From Acidobacteriota bacterium (GTDB lineage: Bacteria; Acidobacteriota; Terriglobia; Acidiferrales; UBA7541), in contig JABCZF010000024.1 of the NCBI GenBank assembly GCA_013289825.1, positions 1 to 64,000 of the forward strand: DNA of 64,000 bases, written 5' to 3'. The notes under the pieces are model-generated. The model worked only from the letters and a program-made list of their open reading frames with translations, made no database searches and was not told the DNA's origin. The translations under genes were made by a program, and so were the position numbers. Of this stretch, positions 29,563-39,087 are shown piece by piece (position 1 is the first letter of the stretch; each line of letters begins with the position of its first letter).

Positions 29563-30777
29563 TTAGGAGCGGAAGAGGACGGATTCGCGTTGGAACATTT
29601 TTATCGCGATGAAGAGCGCGACGGCGGCGTAGACGCACGTGGACGAGAAGATGATGGCGATTAGATTCCAGTGATAGGTACCGGCGACAAGCTCTTTGCA
29701 GAGAAGGCTGGTGCTGAGAATCGGGATGAGGGACAGCTTGGGAGTCAGCTCAACACCGGGGAGCATGGATGCGATAGCGGGGATGATGACGATAAAGGTC
29801 ATCGGTGTCAGATAGCTCTGGGCCTCTTTATAGGTTTTGGCAAAGAGGGCGATGGTCATGAGGACGGAGGAGAAAAGAACGGCGATTGGAAGAGCCATGA
29901 TGAAGACGGAAATAACTGTTTTGGGACCAAGATGAAGAAGGAAGCCGGCGGCTGCAGCGCGCCCACCCGCCGTTTGTCCGGTGTAGTGACTCAAAACCGA
30001 GAACGAGACGCCCATGGACAGGACAGAAAGAGCGGCGGTGCCAAGAGCGGCCGTCAAGATCAAAAAGAACTTACCTAGAACAAGATGGGTGCGAGAGATG
30101 GGGCTGGAAAGAATGGTCTCCATGGTGCCGCGCTCTTTTTCACCTGCGGTCAGGTCCATGGCGGGGTACATCGCGCCGGTCATGCAGAGAAGTATGACCA
30201 TATAGCCGATGATGCCGCCGAACGCGGCGCCGCTGACTTTTTCGGGCGGGGCGACGTTTTCACGCTTCAATTCGAAAGGCTTCAGCACGCCGACTGGCAG
30301 GTTTTTCGCCGCGAGACGGTCTTTGACTACTGTGTCGCTGTAGTCCTTCAAGTACTTTTCGACTTTGTCAGTGGCAAATTCGGACTTCAGTTCGCCTTCG
30401 TAGTCATAGATGTTGACGGTATCTTGTTTTTGTTGAGCGACGTCGGCCTGAAAACCAGGGGGGATCTCGACGGCGGCGCGAATTTCCTTGTTGATGATCT
30501 GATCTTTCCAGTCGGGTGTTTCGGGAACAATTTCGATTTTCTCGAGTTTCTTTAGGCCTCGAACAACGTCAGGAGAATCTTGGCCGCCGCGGAGCATGAC
30601 TTTGGGGACCTCTTCCTTGGCTTTGCCGACGAGCATGACAGCCAGGGAACCAAAGCCGACGCTGAGAACGGGGAAGAGCAAAAGAGGCACGAGAATTGTG
30701 GAGATGACGGTGCGCCGGTCGCGAATGGCTTCGGTGAGTTCTTTGCGATAGACGATGCCGACGTTGCGCAGGGACAT
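29563..30777 (-). CDS. ABC-2 permease (NatB-like Na+ efflux type)
   Basis: MSLRNVGIVYRKELTEAIRDRRTVISTILVPLLLFPVLSVG; adjacent to NatA-like ATPase. Confidence 0.9.
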   Translation of the reverse strand: MSLRNVGIVYRKELTEAIRDRRTVISTILVPLLLFPVLSVGFGSLAVMLVGKAKEEVPKVMLRGGQDSPDVVRGLKKLEKIEIVPETPDWKDQIINKEIRAAVEIPPGFQADVAQQKQDTVNIYDYEGELKSEFATDKVEKYLKDYSDTVVKDRLAAKNLPVGVLKPFELKRENVAPPEKVSGAAFGGIIGYMVILLCMTGAMYPAMDLTAGEKERGTMETILSSPISRTHLVLGKFFLILTAALGTAALSVLSMGVSFSVLSHYTGQTAGGRAAAAGFLLHLGPKTVISVFIMALPIAVLFSSVLMTIALFAKTYKEAQSYLTPMTFIVIIPAIASMLPGVELTPKLSLIPILSTSLLCKELVAGTYHWNLIAIIFSSTCVYAAVALFIAIKMFQRESVLFRS

Positions 30778-30778
30778 A

Positions 30779-31534
30779 TCAGTTTTTCTCCTCGGCGACG
30801 TAGTGGGGTGTGACGACTTTGACGAAGATTTCCTCGAGTTCGTGTTCGGCGTATTTGTCGCGGAGCTGGGCGAGGGTGCCTTCGACGAGGAGTTTGCCGG
30901 ATTGGATGATGCCGATGGTGTCGCAAAGCTTCTCGACTTCGCTCATGATGTGGGTGGAGAAGATAACGGTCTTGCCGTTGTTGCGGCATTCGCGGATGAA
31001 GGACGTGATGGTGCGGGCGGTCATGATGTCGAGGCCGTTGGTGGGCTCATCGAAGATCATGACGGGGGGATCGTGGACGAGAGTGCGGGCGATGGAGGTT
31101 TTCTGCATCATGCCGGTGGAGAGTTTGTCGCAGCGGCGGTCGCGGAAACCGTTCATATCGAGACGATCGAAGATGATGTCGATGCGTTTTTTGAGAGTTG
31201 CTTCGTCGAGGCCGTTGAGGCGGCCGAAATATTCGACAAATTCTTGAGCGGTGAGGCGGCGATAGAGGGCGGTGGCGGTGGAAAGGAAGCCGACGTTGGC
31301 GCGGACTTTTTCGGGGTGCTCGACGACGTCATAGCCGCAGACGGTGGCGGTGCCGTCGGTGGGCTCGAGAATGGTGGCTAGCATGCGGAGCGTGGTGGTT
31401 TTGCCGGCGCCGTTGGCGCCTAGCAGGCCGTAGATTTTGCCGGGTTGGCACTGAAAGCTGACGTTATCGACGGCGCGGATTTCACCGCGCTTCTTGTCCT
31501 GGAAGCGCTTGGACAAGCCACGAGCATCAATCAT
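30779..31534 (-). CDS. ABC transporter ATP-binding protein (NatA-like)
   Basis: GLLGANGAGKTTTLRML, LSTGMMQKTSIARTLVHDPPVMIFDEPTNGLD. Confidence 0.95.
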   Translation of the reverse strand: MIDARGLSKRFQDKKRGEIRAVDNVSFQCQPGKIYGLLGANGAGKTTTLRMLATILEPTDGTATVCGYDVVEHPEKVRANVGFLSTATALYRRLTAQEFVEYFGRLNGLDEATLKKRIDIIFDRLDMNGFRDRRCDKLSTGMMQKTSIARTLVHDPPVMIFDEPTNGLDIMTARTITSFIRECRNNGKTVIFSTHIMSEVEKLCDTIGIIQSGKLLVEGTLAQLRDKYAEHELEEIFVKVVTPHYVAEEKN

Positions 31535-31966
31535 GGACGGACCCCTCGCCTGCGGCGATCAAAAGACAGTGCAGTAAGGCTTCTGAGTCTACTACGGACG
31601 GGGAAGGGAGAAAATTTCGCTCTCGCGTAAAGCCTGTGGGAGAAGCGATTAGTGACTTGAGACTGGAGCAAAGTACGGCGACCGATTGGGTTGCGATGGC
31701 GAGAGGTATAAGACCGTCACAGGGGAGTCTAGCGGGCCTGGCACGCATCCTGCGGGGTGCGAGGGGCATCTGTATTGAATTGGAGATGAGGCACTTGTTT
31801 GGAACCAAGATGGAGAAAGCGGCTTGGCTATTGTTAGAATGAGACACTTCGGGGCACTCCAGACGTAGGGCCGCAAGCCACGGACAAGATTGAAGAAGGC
31901 AATGCGGCGCTAGCGCTTGTGTGTGTTTCTGGGTGCCTGGTCGGGAACTGTTTGGAATAGGAGAAC

Positions 31967-33229
31967 ATGGATCGCAGGCTGCGAAACCGGATTGTGATTT
32001 TGCTGCTGCTGGCCGGCGCAGCTGCGCCGCTTTTGGTTTGGCTGAGTGGGAGGAAGCCGGCGGCGAAAATCTCTGCAATGACGCCTACGCGGGAAAACCT
32101 GGTGTCGTCGATCAGCAGCAACGGGAAAGTGGAGCCGATTTCTCCGTATGTGACGAGGGCTATGCTGGATACCTTTGTCGAAAAGATTTACGTAACCGAG
32201 GGGCAGACGGTCAAGAAGGGACAACTCTTGCTGGAGCTGAACGTTAAGGAAGTGGCGGCGCAACTGGCGGATGCGCGCTCAAAACTCTTGCGGGCGCAGG
32301 ACGATTTGCGGGCGGCGAGAGCGGGTGGTAAGGCCGATGAAGCTGCCAAGGTAGCAGGCGATTTGTCGAAAGCCGAGGGGGAGCGCGATCGTTTGCAACG
32401 GAATCATGATTCGCTGGCGAGGCTGGCGGTGGGACAAGCGGCGACGAAAGAGGACCTTGCCGTAAACGATCAGGCGCTGGCCAACGCGAAAGCCGAAGTT
32501 ACGAGATTGCTGGCGGTGAAGCAGGAGTTTGACCGGCAGGCTAGGCTGGGTGCAGAGCGCGGAGAGTTGCAAGTGCAGCAGACTTTGAGCGAGATGGCGG
32601 CGCTCGAAGACAAAGTGAACAACGGCAGAATTGCGGCGCCGGCGGATGGGACGCTGTATTCGCTGCCGGTGAGGGCGGGCGACTACGTGAAATTGGGTGA
32701 TTTGCTGGCGGAGCTGGCGGATTTGCATAAGGTGCGGGTAAGGGCGTTTATTGACGAGCCGGATCTTGGCGGACTGGAAGCGAACGAGCCGGTGATTATC
32801 ACCTGGGATGCCTTGCCGAACAGGAGTTGGATGGGGAAAACGGAGATTATTCCCAAGCAAGTGGTTCCGCATGGAACGCGGAGTGTGGGAGAGCTTTTGT
32901 GCGCGGTAAGTAATGACAAGCTGGAGCTTCTGCCGAACATTAACGTGAATGTGCGCATCAATTCGAAGGAGCGCTTGAATGTGCTGGCGGTGCCGCGAGG
33001 CGCGGTGGCGTCGGAGGGCGCGCACCGGTATGTGTTTGTGGTGAAGAAAAACGAACTGGGCGTTGGCAAATCGCGGCTGGAGAAGCGCGAGATTCTAGTG
33101 GGAATCGCGGACGCCACAAGCTACGAGGTCATGGGCGGATTGCAGGAAGGGGAAATGGTCGCGCTGCCGGGAGATACGGATTTGCATGACGGGATGGCCG
33201 TCCAGGTTGTGAATACGAATGCGGCGTAG
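31967..33229 (+). CDS. HlyD/MacA-family periplasmic adaptor
   Basis: N-terminal TM, VSSISSNGKVEP...VTEGQTVKKGQLLLEL lipoyl half-motif, coiled coil, RIAAPADGTLYSLPVRAGDYV. Confidence 0.9.
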   Translation: MDRRLRNRIVILLLLAGAAAPLLVWLSGRKPAAKISAMTPTRENLVSSISSNGKVEPISPYVTRAMLDTFVEKIYVTEGQTVKKGQLLLELNVKEVAAQLADARSKLLRAQDDLRAARAGGKADEAAKVAGDLSKAEGERDRLQRNHDSLARLAVGQAATKEDLAVNDQALANAKAEVTRLLAVKQEFDRQARLGAERGELQVQQTLSEMAALEDKVNNGRIAAPADGTLYSLPVRAGDYVKLGDLLAELADLHKVRVRAFIDEPDLGGLEANEPVIITWDALPNRSWMGKTEIIPKQVVPHGTRSVGELLCAVSNDKLELLPNINVNVRINSKERLNVLAVPRGAVASEGAHRYVFVVKKNELGVGKSRLEKREILVGIADATSYEVMGGLQEGEMVALPGDTDLHDGMAVQVVNTNAA

Positions 33230-34238
33230 ATGGGGGATGGGTATACGCAGGCAGGCAAAATATTGGGTGATGCTGCCCGTGTTGCTGGCGGGAACGGCAA
33301 GTATTTCGGCGACGGTCAAGCAGGGCGAGGCGTTCGAAGCCGGGCGACGGGCTTATGAGAACGGCGATTACGCGAAGGCCGTGCTGGAGTTGCAGGCGGC
33401 GGCGGCGAAGGAGCCGCAGAACGGCGACATACAGTTGCTGCTGACAAAGTCCTATTTGGAATTGCAGGAACGGGATGCGGCCATCACCAGCGCTGAAAAA
33501 GCGGTGGCCATCGATCCCCAGAGTTCGGTGTTTCACGAATGGCTTGGGAGGGCTTACGGCGAGAAGGCGGATCACGCCTCGATGTTTACGGCTCCCGGGC
33601 TAGCGAGGAAGACGCACCGGGAATTTGAGATTGCTGTGCGGCTCGATGAAAAGAATTTTGCGGCGCGGCAGGCGCTGATCGAATTTGATTGTGCCGCTCC
33701 TGGCCTGGTGGGAGGCGGGGAGGAGAAAGCCAAGCCGGAAATCGAGAAGCTGCAGTCCATGGATGAGGCGGAATGGCATTACGCGCTGGGGAATTGCCGG
33801 CGGCAGAAAAAGGATTTCGCGGATGCCGATGCGGAGTTCAAGCTGGCGCTGGAAAGTCATCCGAAGTCAGCGGAACTCATTTTCGACATTGGCGACTACG
33901 CGGTGAGGCGCGGCCAGGCGGAGCGATTGATGGAGATCGCCGATCTTGCGACTAAGGTGGACGCAGCGGACCCGCGTGGCATGTTTTACCGGGCCGTGGG
34001 TTTGATTCTGAAGAACGAAAAGCAGGAAGAAGCCGAGCGGTTGTTGCGGGAATACTTGCAGAAGGCGCCAAAGCGTACTGGTTATCCGCGATACGCAGTG
34101 GCGCACGAGTGGCTGGGCCGCTTGCATGAGAACAAGGGTGAGAAGGAATCGGCGCTAAAGGAATATCAGACGGCGCTGCAGCTGGATCCGAAAAACAAAA
34201 GCGCACGCGAGTCGCTCAAGCGGGTCGAGAAAAATTGA
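33219..34238 (+). CDS. TPR-repeat protein
   Basis: Tandem TPR-like helices: AYENGDYAKAVLELQAAAAKEPQNGDIQLLLTKSYLEL; C-terminal EYQTALQLDPKNKSARESLKR. Confidence 0.88.
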   Translation: MRRRWGMGIRRQAKYWVMLPVLLAGTASISATVKQGEAFEAGRRAYENGDYAKAVLELQAAAAKEPQNGDIQLLLTKSYLELQERDAAITSAEKAVAIDPQSSVFHEWLGRAYGEKADHASMFTAPGLARKTHREFEIAVRLDEKNFAARQALIEFDCAAPGLVGGGEEKAKPEIEKLQSMDEAEWHYALGNCRRQKKDFADADAEFKLALESHPKSAELIFDIGDYAVRRGQAERLMEIADLATKVDAADPRGMFYRAVGLILKNEKQEEAERLLREYLQKAPKRTGYPRYAVAHEWLGRLHENKGEKESALKEYQTALQLDPKNKSARESLKRVEKN

Positions 34239-34300
34239 AGAAGAGCAGGGAAACGCGCTGTTCCCGTTTTCTGCGGCCTGGCGTCGACGAGTAAACCTTC

Positions 34301-35503
34301 ATGATGGATTTGAAAGAAACGCTGTCGGTATCGATTGACGCGCTGCGGGCCAACAAGTTGCGCGCGATGCTGACCTCGCTGGGCGTGATTATTGGAAGCG
34401 CGTCGATCGTGCTGGTGGTTACGGTGGCGCTGACGAGCCGGAAATTTGTCATTTCACAAATTGAAGCAGTGGGGTCGAACCTGGTGTGGGTGGAGCTGGT
34501 GAGAAGTTCGGAGAAGGCTCAGCCGCTGAGTTACGAAATGACCATGGAGGATCTGCGGGCGGTGAAGGACACCATCCCCGAGGTTACGCAAGTGTCCGGA
34601 ATAAGCGACCTGCAATTATCCGTCGTGGCCCAGGGCGTGGTGCGGCCCGTTACGTTGATCGGTGTGACGCCCGGGTACCGGGAGATGCGCCGGCTGCTCA
34701 TCTTGCGCGGGCGTTATCTCGATTCCGTGGACATGGAAATGCGGAGCAAGATGTGCGTGATCACGCCGCAGCTTGCGAAGAGGCTTTTCGGACAAGACAA
34801 TCCGGTGGGGCGCGATTTACACGTGGGTGAGCTCATCTTCACGATCATCGGGGTTTTCAAGGAGCGCGTGGAAACGTTCGGGCTCTCCGACATTCAGGCG
34901 GAATCTGTTCTGATTCCATTCGGATTGATCAAGTACTACACGGGCGTGAATACATTGAAAGTACTGGATGTGCAGGCGGCCACGCCAGAGGACGTGCCGA
35001 GCGTGGAGCGGCAAGTGACGCGGTTGCTGCACAGCCGGCACCCGAGCGCGGCCGAGTATAACGTGCAGACGCTGACGGCGATTCTGAAAGCGGCGAGGGA
35101 TATTTCGCTGGCGTTGACGATTGTGTTGATCGTGATTGCGTTCATCGCGCTGCTCATCAGCGGGGTAGGGATTATGAACATCATGCTTGTGACAGTGACG
35201 GAGCGGACGCGGGAGATCGGGATTCGAAAGGCTATCGGGGCGGCGCGCAAGGAGATCATGTATCAGTTTTTGACGGAAGCGTTTTTGATCAGCGGCGGCG
35301 GAGCGGTCGTGGGGATTTTGATCGGTTTGCTGGTGCCGGTGATCACTCAGCTTTTCTTGCCGGGAAACTTGCGCGTGCCGGTGTCGACCATGAGCGTGGT
35401 GCTGGCGTTTGTGGTGTCGTGTTCGACGGGACTTTTCTTTGGATATTTGCCGGCGAACCAGGCGGCTAAGCTGCAGCCGATTGAGTCGTTGCGGTATGAA
35501 TAA
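34301..35503 (+). CDS. MacB/FtsX-type ABC transporter permease
   Basis: MMDLKETLSVSIDALRANKLRAMLTSLGVIIGSASIVLVV ... GVGIMNIMLVTVTERTREIGIRKAIGAARKEI. Confidence 0.93.
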   Translation: MMDLKETLSVSIDALRANKLRAMLTSLGVIIGSASIVLVVTVALTSRKFVISQIEAVGSNLVWVELVRSSEKAQPLSYEMTMEDLRAVKDTIPEVTQVSGISDLQLSVVAQGVVRPVTLIGVTPGYREMRRLLILRGRYLDSVDMEMRSKMCVITPQLAKRLFGQDNPVGRDLHVGELIFTIIGVFKERVETFGLSDIQAESVLIPFGLIKYYTGVNTLKVLDVQAATPEDVPSVERQVTRLLHSRHPSAAEYNVQTLTAILKAARDISLALTIVLIVIAFIALLISGVGIMNIMLVTVTERTREIGIRKAIGAARKEIMYQFLTEAFLISGGGAVVGILIGLLVPVITQLFLPGNLRVPVSTMSVVLAFVVSCSTGLFFGYLPANQAAKLQPIESLRYE

Positions 35504-35683
35504 GGCGGGCTTAAGTCGTGTCCGGCTCATTTCGTGCGAGGGCCTGGGCCGGCCGAGCGGCCGAACTGCCCCGCCCCTGCAGAGTTTTATGACACCAGTG
35601 AAATTTGGGATTTTTTTCGGGACACATTTGAGGAACGAGGCGAGTTTGGGGCGAGGGCGGGCATCGGACCAAGGAGCGGGAGA

Positions 35684-37072
35684 ATGCTGAAAAGTATGAG
35701 GTTGGTGCGTGGCGCGACGCGGGCCTTGCCGTGGGCAGCGTTGCTCTGGGGTGCGACGGCGAGTGCCCAGACCGCGGCTGTGCTCGAAGCACCGCGCGAA
35801 CAGGTTGTGGCGCAACCTGCGGGAAGGGTCGCAGGAGAACAACCGGGAGCGCCTGTGGCGCTGACGCTGAAGAGGGCGATCGAGATGGCGCTTAGGAACA
35901 GCAAGGACATTCAAGTCGCGAAATTGCAGGCCAGCCTTGCGACGCACGCATCGCAGGTCAGCAAAGCGGAGTTTTTGCCGAGTGTATACGCCGGGTCGGG
36001 CGCGGGGTACACCTACGGGATTCCGGAGACACCCGGAGGGCGTGCCCCGTCCCTCTTCAGCCTTACGTACACAGAGCAGGTTTTTAACGAACCGCTGCGG
36101 GGCCAGGGAAAAGAGCTGGAGGAGCAGGCCCGGTCGCAGAAGATTGTGCTGGAGGATGTGAAGAACAGCGTAATCGCGCGGACGGCGATGGCTTATTTGG
36201 AGCTGGCCAAGGTTCGGCATTCGCTGGAACTTTTGCGGGGGGAGCAGGGGAGCGCGGATAAGATCTTGCAGGTGACCGCGGAACGACAGGGAGAAGGATA
36301 CGAATTGCCGGTGGAAGTGACCAAGGCGCAGCTGATGAAAGCGCAAGTGACGCATAGGATTCTGCAGCTCGAGGGGCGCCGAGACGAGCTGGAAGTTTTC
36401 TTGAGAGGGCAGATTGGGCTGGGGCCAGAGCAGGTCATAGAGGTCACGCCGGAGGAATTGCCCGGCGAAGCGGAACAGGAAGGCGCAAATCTTGTGGCCA
36501 TGGCGATGCAGAACAACGCGGGGCTCTTGCTGGCCCAGTCCGAAGTGCGGGCCAAAGAGTTCCGGTTGAAGGGCGAGAAGCGGGGATATTTTCCGACGCT
36601 GGAGGCGGTCAGCACCTATAGTTTGTTGGCGAACTTCAACAATTACAGCGAGTTTTACAAGAAGTTCCAGAGGAACAATTTTAACGCGGGCGTACAGGTG
36701 CAAGTGCCGCTGTTCAGCGCAAGAACGAGGGAGGCTATCGGACTGGCGCAGATCAATCTGGAGACGTCGCAGGCGACATTAGCGAGCAAGAAGACGCAAG
36801 TGAGCGCCGAGGTGCGGCAGAAAACGCTGCATTTGCGGGAGCGGGATGCGGCGAAGGAAGTGGCGCGGCTGGAACTGCAGCTGGCGCAGCAAAATATCGG
36901 AGTGCTCGAGACACAGTACAACGAAGGGAAAGTGAATCTGCGCGAAGTGGAGAAAGCGCGGCTGGAAGAGAATGACAAATGGATGGCTTTTCTGGATGCG
37001 AATTTCGAGCGGCAGCAAGCGCAGCTCGATTTGCTGAAGACGGCGGGGCAGTTGGACAAGGTATGGCAGTGA
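35684..37072 (+). CDS. TolC-family outer membrane efflux protein
   Basis: Signal MLKSMRLVRGATRALPWAALLWGATASAQ; LTLKRAIEMALRNSKDIQVAKLQ; long coiled-coil repeats. Confidence 0.9.
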   Translation: MLKSMRLVRGATRALPWAALLWGATASAQTAAVLEAPREQVVAQPAGRVAGEQPGAPVALTLKRAIEMALRNSKDIQVAKLQASLATHASQVSKAEFLPSVYAGSGAGYTYGIPETPGGRAPSLFSLTYTEQVFNEPLRGQGKELEEQARSQKIVLEDVKNSVIARTAMAYLELAKVRHSLELLRGEQGSADKILQVTAERQGEGYELPVEVTKAQLMKAQVTHRILQLEGRRDELEVFLRGQIGLGPEQVIEVTPEELPGEAEQEGANLVAMAMQNNAGLLLAQSEVRAKEFRLKGEKRGYFPTLEAVSTYSLLANFNNYSEFYKKFQRNNFNAGVQVQVPLFSARTREAIGLAQINLETSQATLASKKTQVSAEVRQKTLHLRERDAAKEVARLELQLAQQNIGVLETQYNEGKVNLREVEKARLEENDKWMAFLDANFERQQAQLDLLKTAGQLDKVWQ

Positions 37073-37122
37073 AAAGGCGAGTGGCAGGTAGTGAGCAGTC
37101 AGTAGAGAATGCTGGCTTGTGA

Positions 37123-38523
37123 TTGGTGACTGTGCACCTCGAACAGAAGAGTTTGGAAGCGTTTCTAGAGGCCGTCCAAAAGCTGGATGCCGGATTTAGG
37201 GGATTGCCTGCGTTTCGATCGAGTGCGCCGGGCAGCGAGCGGATGGCCGAAGCGTTGGCGGCGACTGCCGAGCGGTTGCACGACAATTATCCCTACTTTC
37301 ACCCCTTGTATGCGGGGCAAATGCTTAAGCCGCCGCATCCTGTGGCGCGCCTGGCTTATGCGCTGGCCATGTGGATCAATCCCAACAATCACGCGCTCGA
37401 CGGTGGGCGCGCGAGTTCCGCGATGGAGAAGGAAGCGGTTGCGGAAATTGCCGCGATGTTTGGCTGGAAAGAGTTTCTCGGGCACTTGTGCGGCGGCGGG
37501 ACGATAGCGAATCTCGAGGCGCTGTGGGTGGCTTCGCAGATGCATCCCGGAAAGAAAATTCTGGCCAGCCAGCAGGCGCACTATACGCACAAACGGATCA
37601 GCGCGGTGTTGCAATTGCAATTTGAGTGTGTGCCCAGTGATGCGCGCGGGCGGATGGACCTGAACGCTTTGGCAAGGTGCGTGGCGGGCGGGGACGTGGG
37701 CACGGTAGTCGTAACGCTGGGCACCACGGCAACCGGGTCCGTCGATCCACTGCCGGAGATTCTCGGCTTGCGCGCGAAGCACGGTTTTCGGATTCACGCG
37801 GACGCCGCTTACGGCGGCTATTTTCGACTGGCGGGGAATTTGGGAGAGCAAGCCACGCGGAGCTTGGAGCGGATCGGGGAGGCCGACTCGATCGTCATCG
37901 ATCCTCACAAGCATGGATTGCAACCGTACGGTTGCGGCTGTGTGTTGTTTCGCGATCCGTCTGCGGGCCGGTTTTACAAACACGATTCTCCGTACACCTA
38001 TTTCAGTTCCGCGGAGCTGCATTTGGGCGAGATCAGTTTGGAGTGCTCCCGGCCGGGCGCCGCGGCGGCTGCGCTGTGGACGACGCAAAAGCTTTTGCCG
38101 CTGGCGCGGGGCGGGGAATTCGCGCGCGGGTTGGAACGCGGCCGGGCGGCGGCGCTGATTTTTTACGAAAGGATCGAGAAGGATGAGCGATTCGCTGCGG
38201 CCTTTCGGCCGGAGCTGGACATCGTGATCTTTGCTCCGCGTGCCAAGAGCGTAAGCGAGATGTCCACACTTTCCCGCAGGATCTTCGATGCTGCGGCGAA
38301 GCGCAATTTGCATCTCGCGGTGGCGGAGATGCCGGTAGTCTTTTGGGGCGAGAATCTGGGCGCGATCGAGCGCGATCGTGAAACTATGACTTGCTTGCGT
38401 TCCGTGCTGATGAAACCGGAACATCTCGAGTGGATCCCGCGAATCTGGGACGTGCTATCAGCGGCAACATCGGAAGTGCTGGGCGCAGAAGAAACGTCAC
38501 GGGCCGCCCGCCAGGAATCTTGA
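37123..38523 (+). CDS. PLP-dependent group II decarboxylase-family protein
   Basis: GGGTIANLEALWVA, HADAAYGGYFRLA, IDPHKHGLQPYGCGCVLF (PLP lysine motif). Confidence 0.9.
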   Translation: MVTVHLEQKSLEAFLEAVQKLDAGFRGLPAFRSSAPGSERMAEALAATAERLHDNYPYFHPLYAGQMLKPPHPVARLAYALAMWINPNNHALDGGRASSAMEKEAVAEIAAMFGWKEFLGHLCGGGTIANLEALWVASQMHPGKKILASQQAHYTHKRISAVLQLQFECVPSDARGRMDLNALARCVAGGDVGTVVVTLGTTATGSVDPLPEILGLRAKHGFRIHADAAYGGYFRLAGNLGEQATRSLERIGEADSIVIDPHKHGLQPYGCGCVLFRDPSAGRFYKHDSPYTYFSSAELHLGEISLECSRPGAAAAALWTTQKLLPLARGGEFARGLERGRAAALIFYERIEKDERFAAAFRPELDIVIFAPRAKSVSEMSTLSRRIFDAAAKRNLHLAVAEMPVVFWGENLGAIERDRETMTCLRSVLMKPEHLEWIPRIWDVLSAATSEVLGAEETSRAARQES

Positions 38524-38699
38524 AAGGCTATGTGTGGGCGCCGAGCAGCGTGTTGATGCGGCTGAGGTGTTCGGCTGGCTGCACATAGAGTGGGCCTGTT
38601 AGTGAAACGGCGAACAAGCGAACACGGTTTTTATACAGCAGATGGCCTTTCGATGCAGAAAAGGGCCAATTGGCACAAAGAATTGAGCATATGCAACCA

Positions 38700-38960
38700 A
38701 CTCAGTTGACATCCTCCACGCCATTAATGGCGTGGATTCCTACGGCGCCATGGCAGTTTCGCATGGACGCTTCGGAGGGTTCCTGCTTCACAGATCAGCC
38801 TCACTGCGCCGCATCTCCACAGGCTTCACATTGGGCTTATCCGGCCCTGGGTCCATGTTTCAGGACGCGGAGAATTTATGACTAAACCATGAGAAACGCA
38901 AGCCTTATGTCTGCGGCCACCCCGGCCTGAAGTGTCGGGGCTTTACGGCCCATTTAATGG
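38700..38960. mobile_element. Possible IS200/IS605 (TnpB-type) end remnant without transposase: two hairpins bounding a ~200 bp non-coding segment
   Basis: GTTGACATCCTCCACGCCATTAATGGCGTGGATTCCTACGG (22-bp palindrome) at the left; CCCCGGCCTGAAGTGTCGGGGCTTTACGG hairpin at the right; resembles end/omega-RNA-like sequences of such elements. Confidence 0.4.
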
Positions 38961-39087
38961 TAAACTGTTATCCAAACATGAGGGTAGTTCTGGGCCAGCC
39001 GCAGGCGCGGCCCCAGATGCAGTCCGGGCGCAAAACGGAAAAATCTTGCAGCTTCGAGGCTGTATTCGAAGAAACTGAGGGTGAAGA

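Noticed and set aside
34817-36703. 628-aa minus-strand ORF antisense to the FtsX permease and TolC genes
   Set aside because: Arg/His/Pro/Gln-rich composition typical of antisense high-GC frames; the plus strand encodes clear families.
37165-38424. 419-aa minus-strand ORF antisense to the PLP decarboxylase
   Set aside because: Antisense artefact of GC-rich coding; no recognisable motifs.
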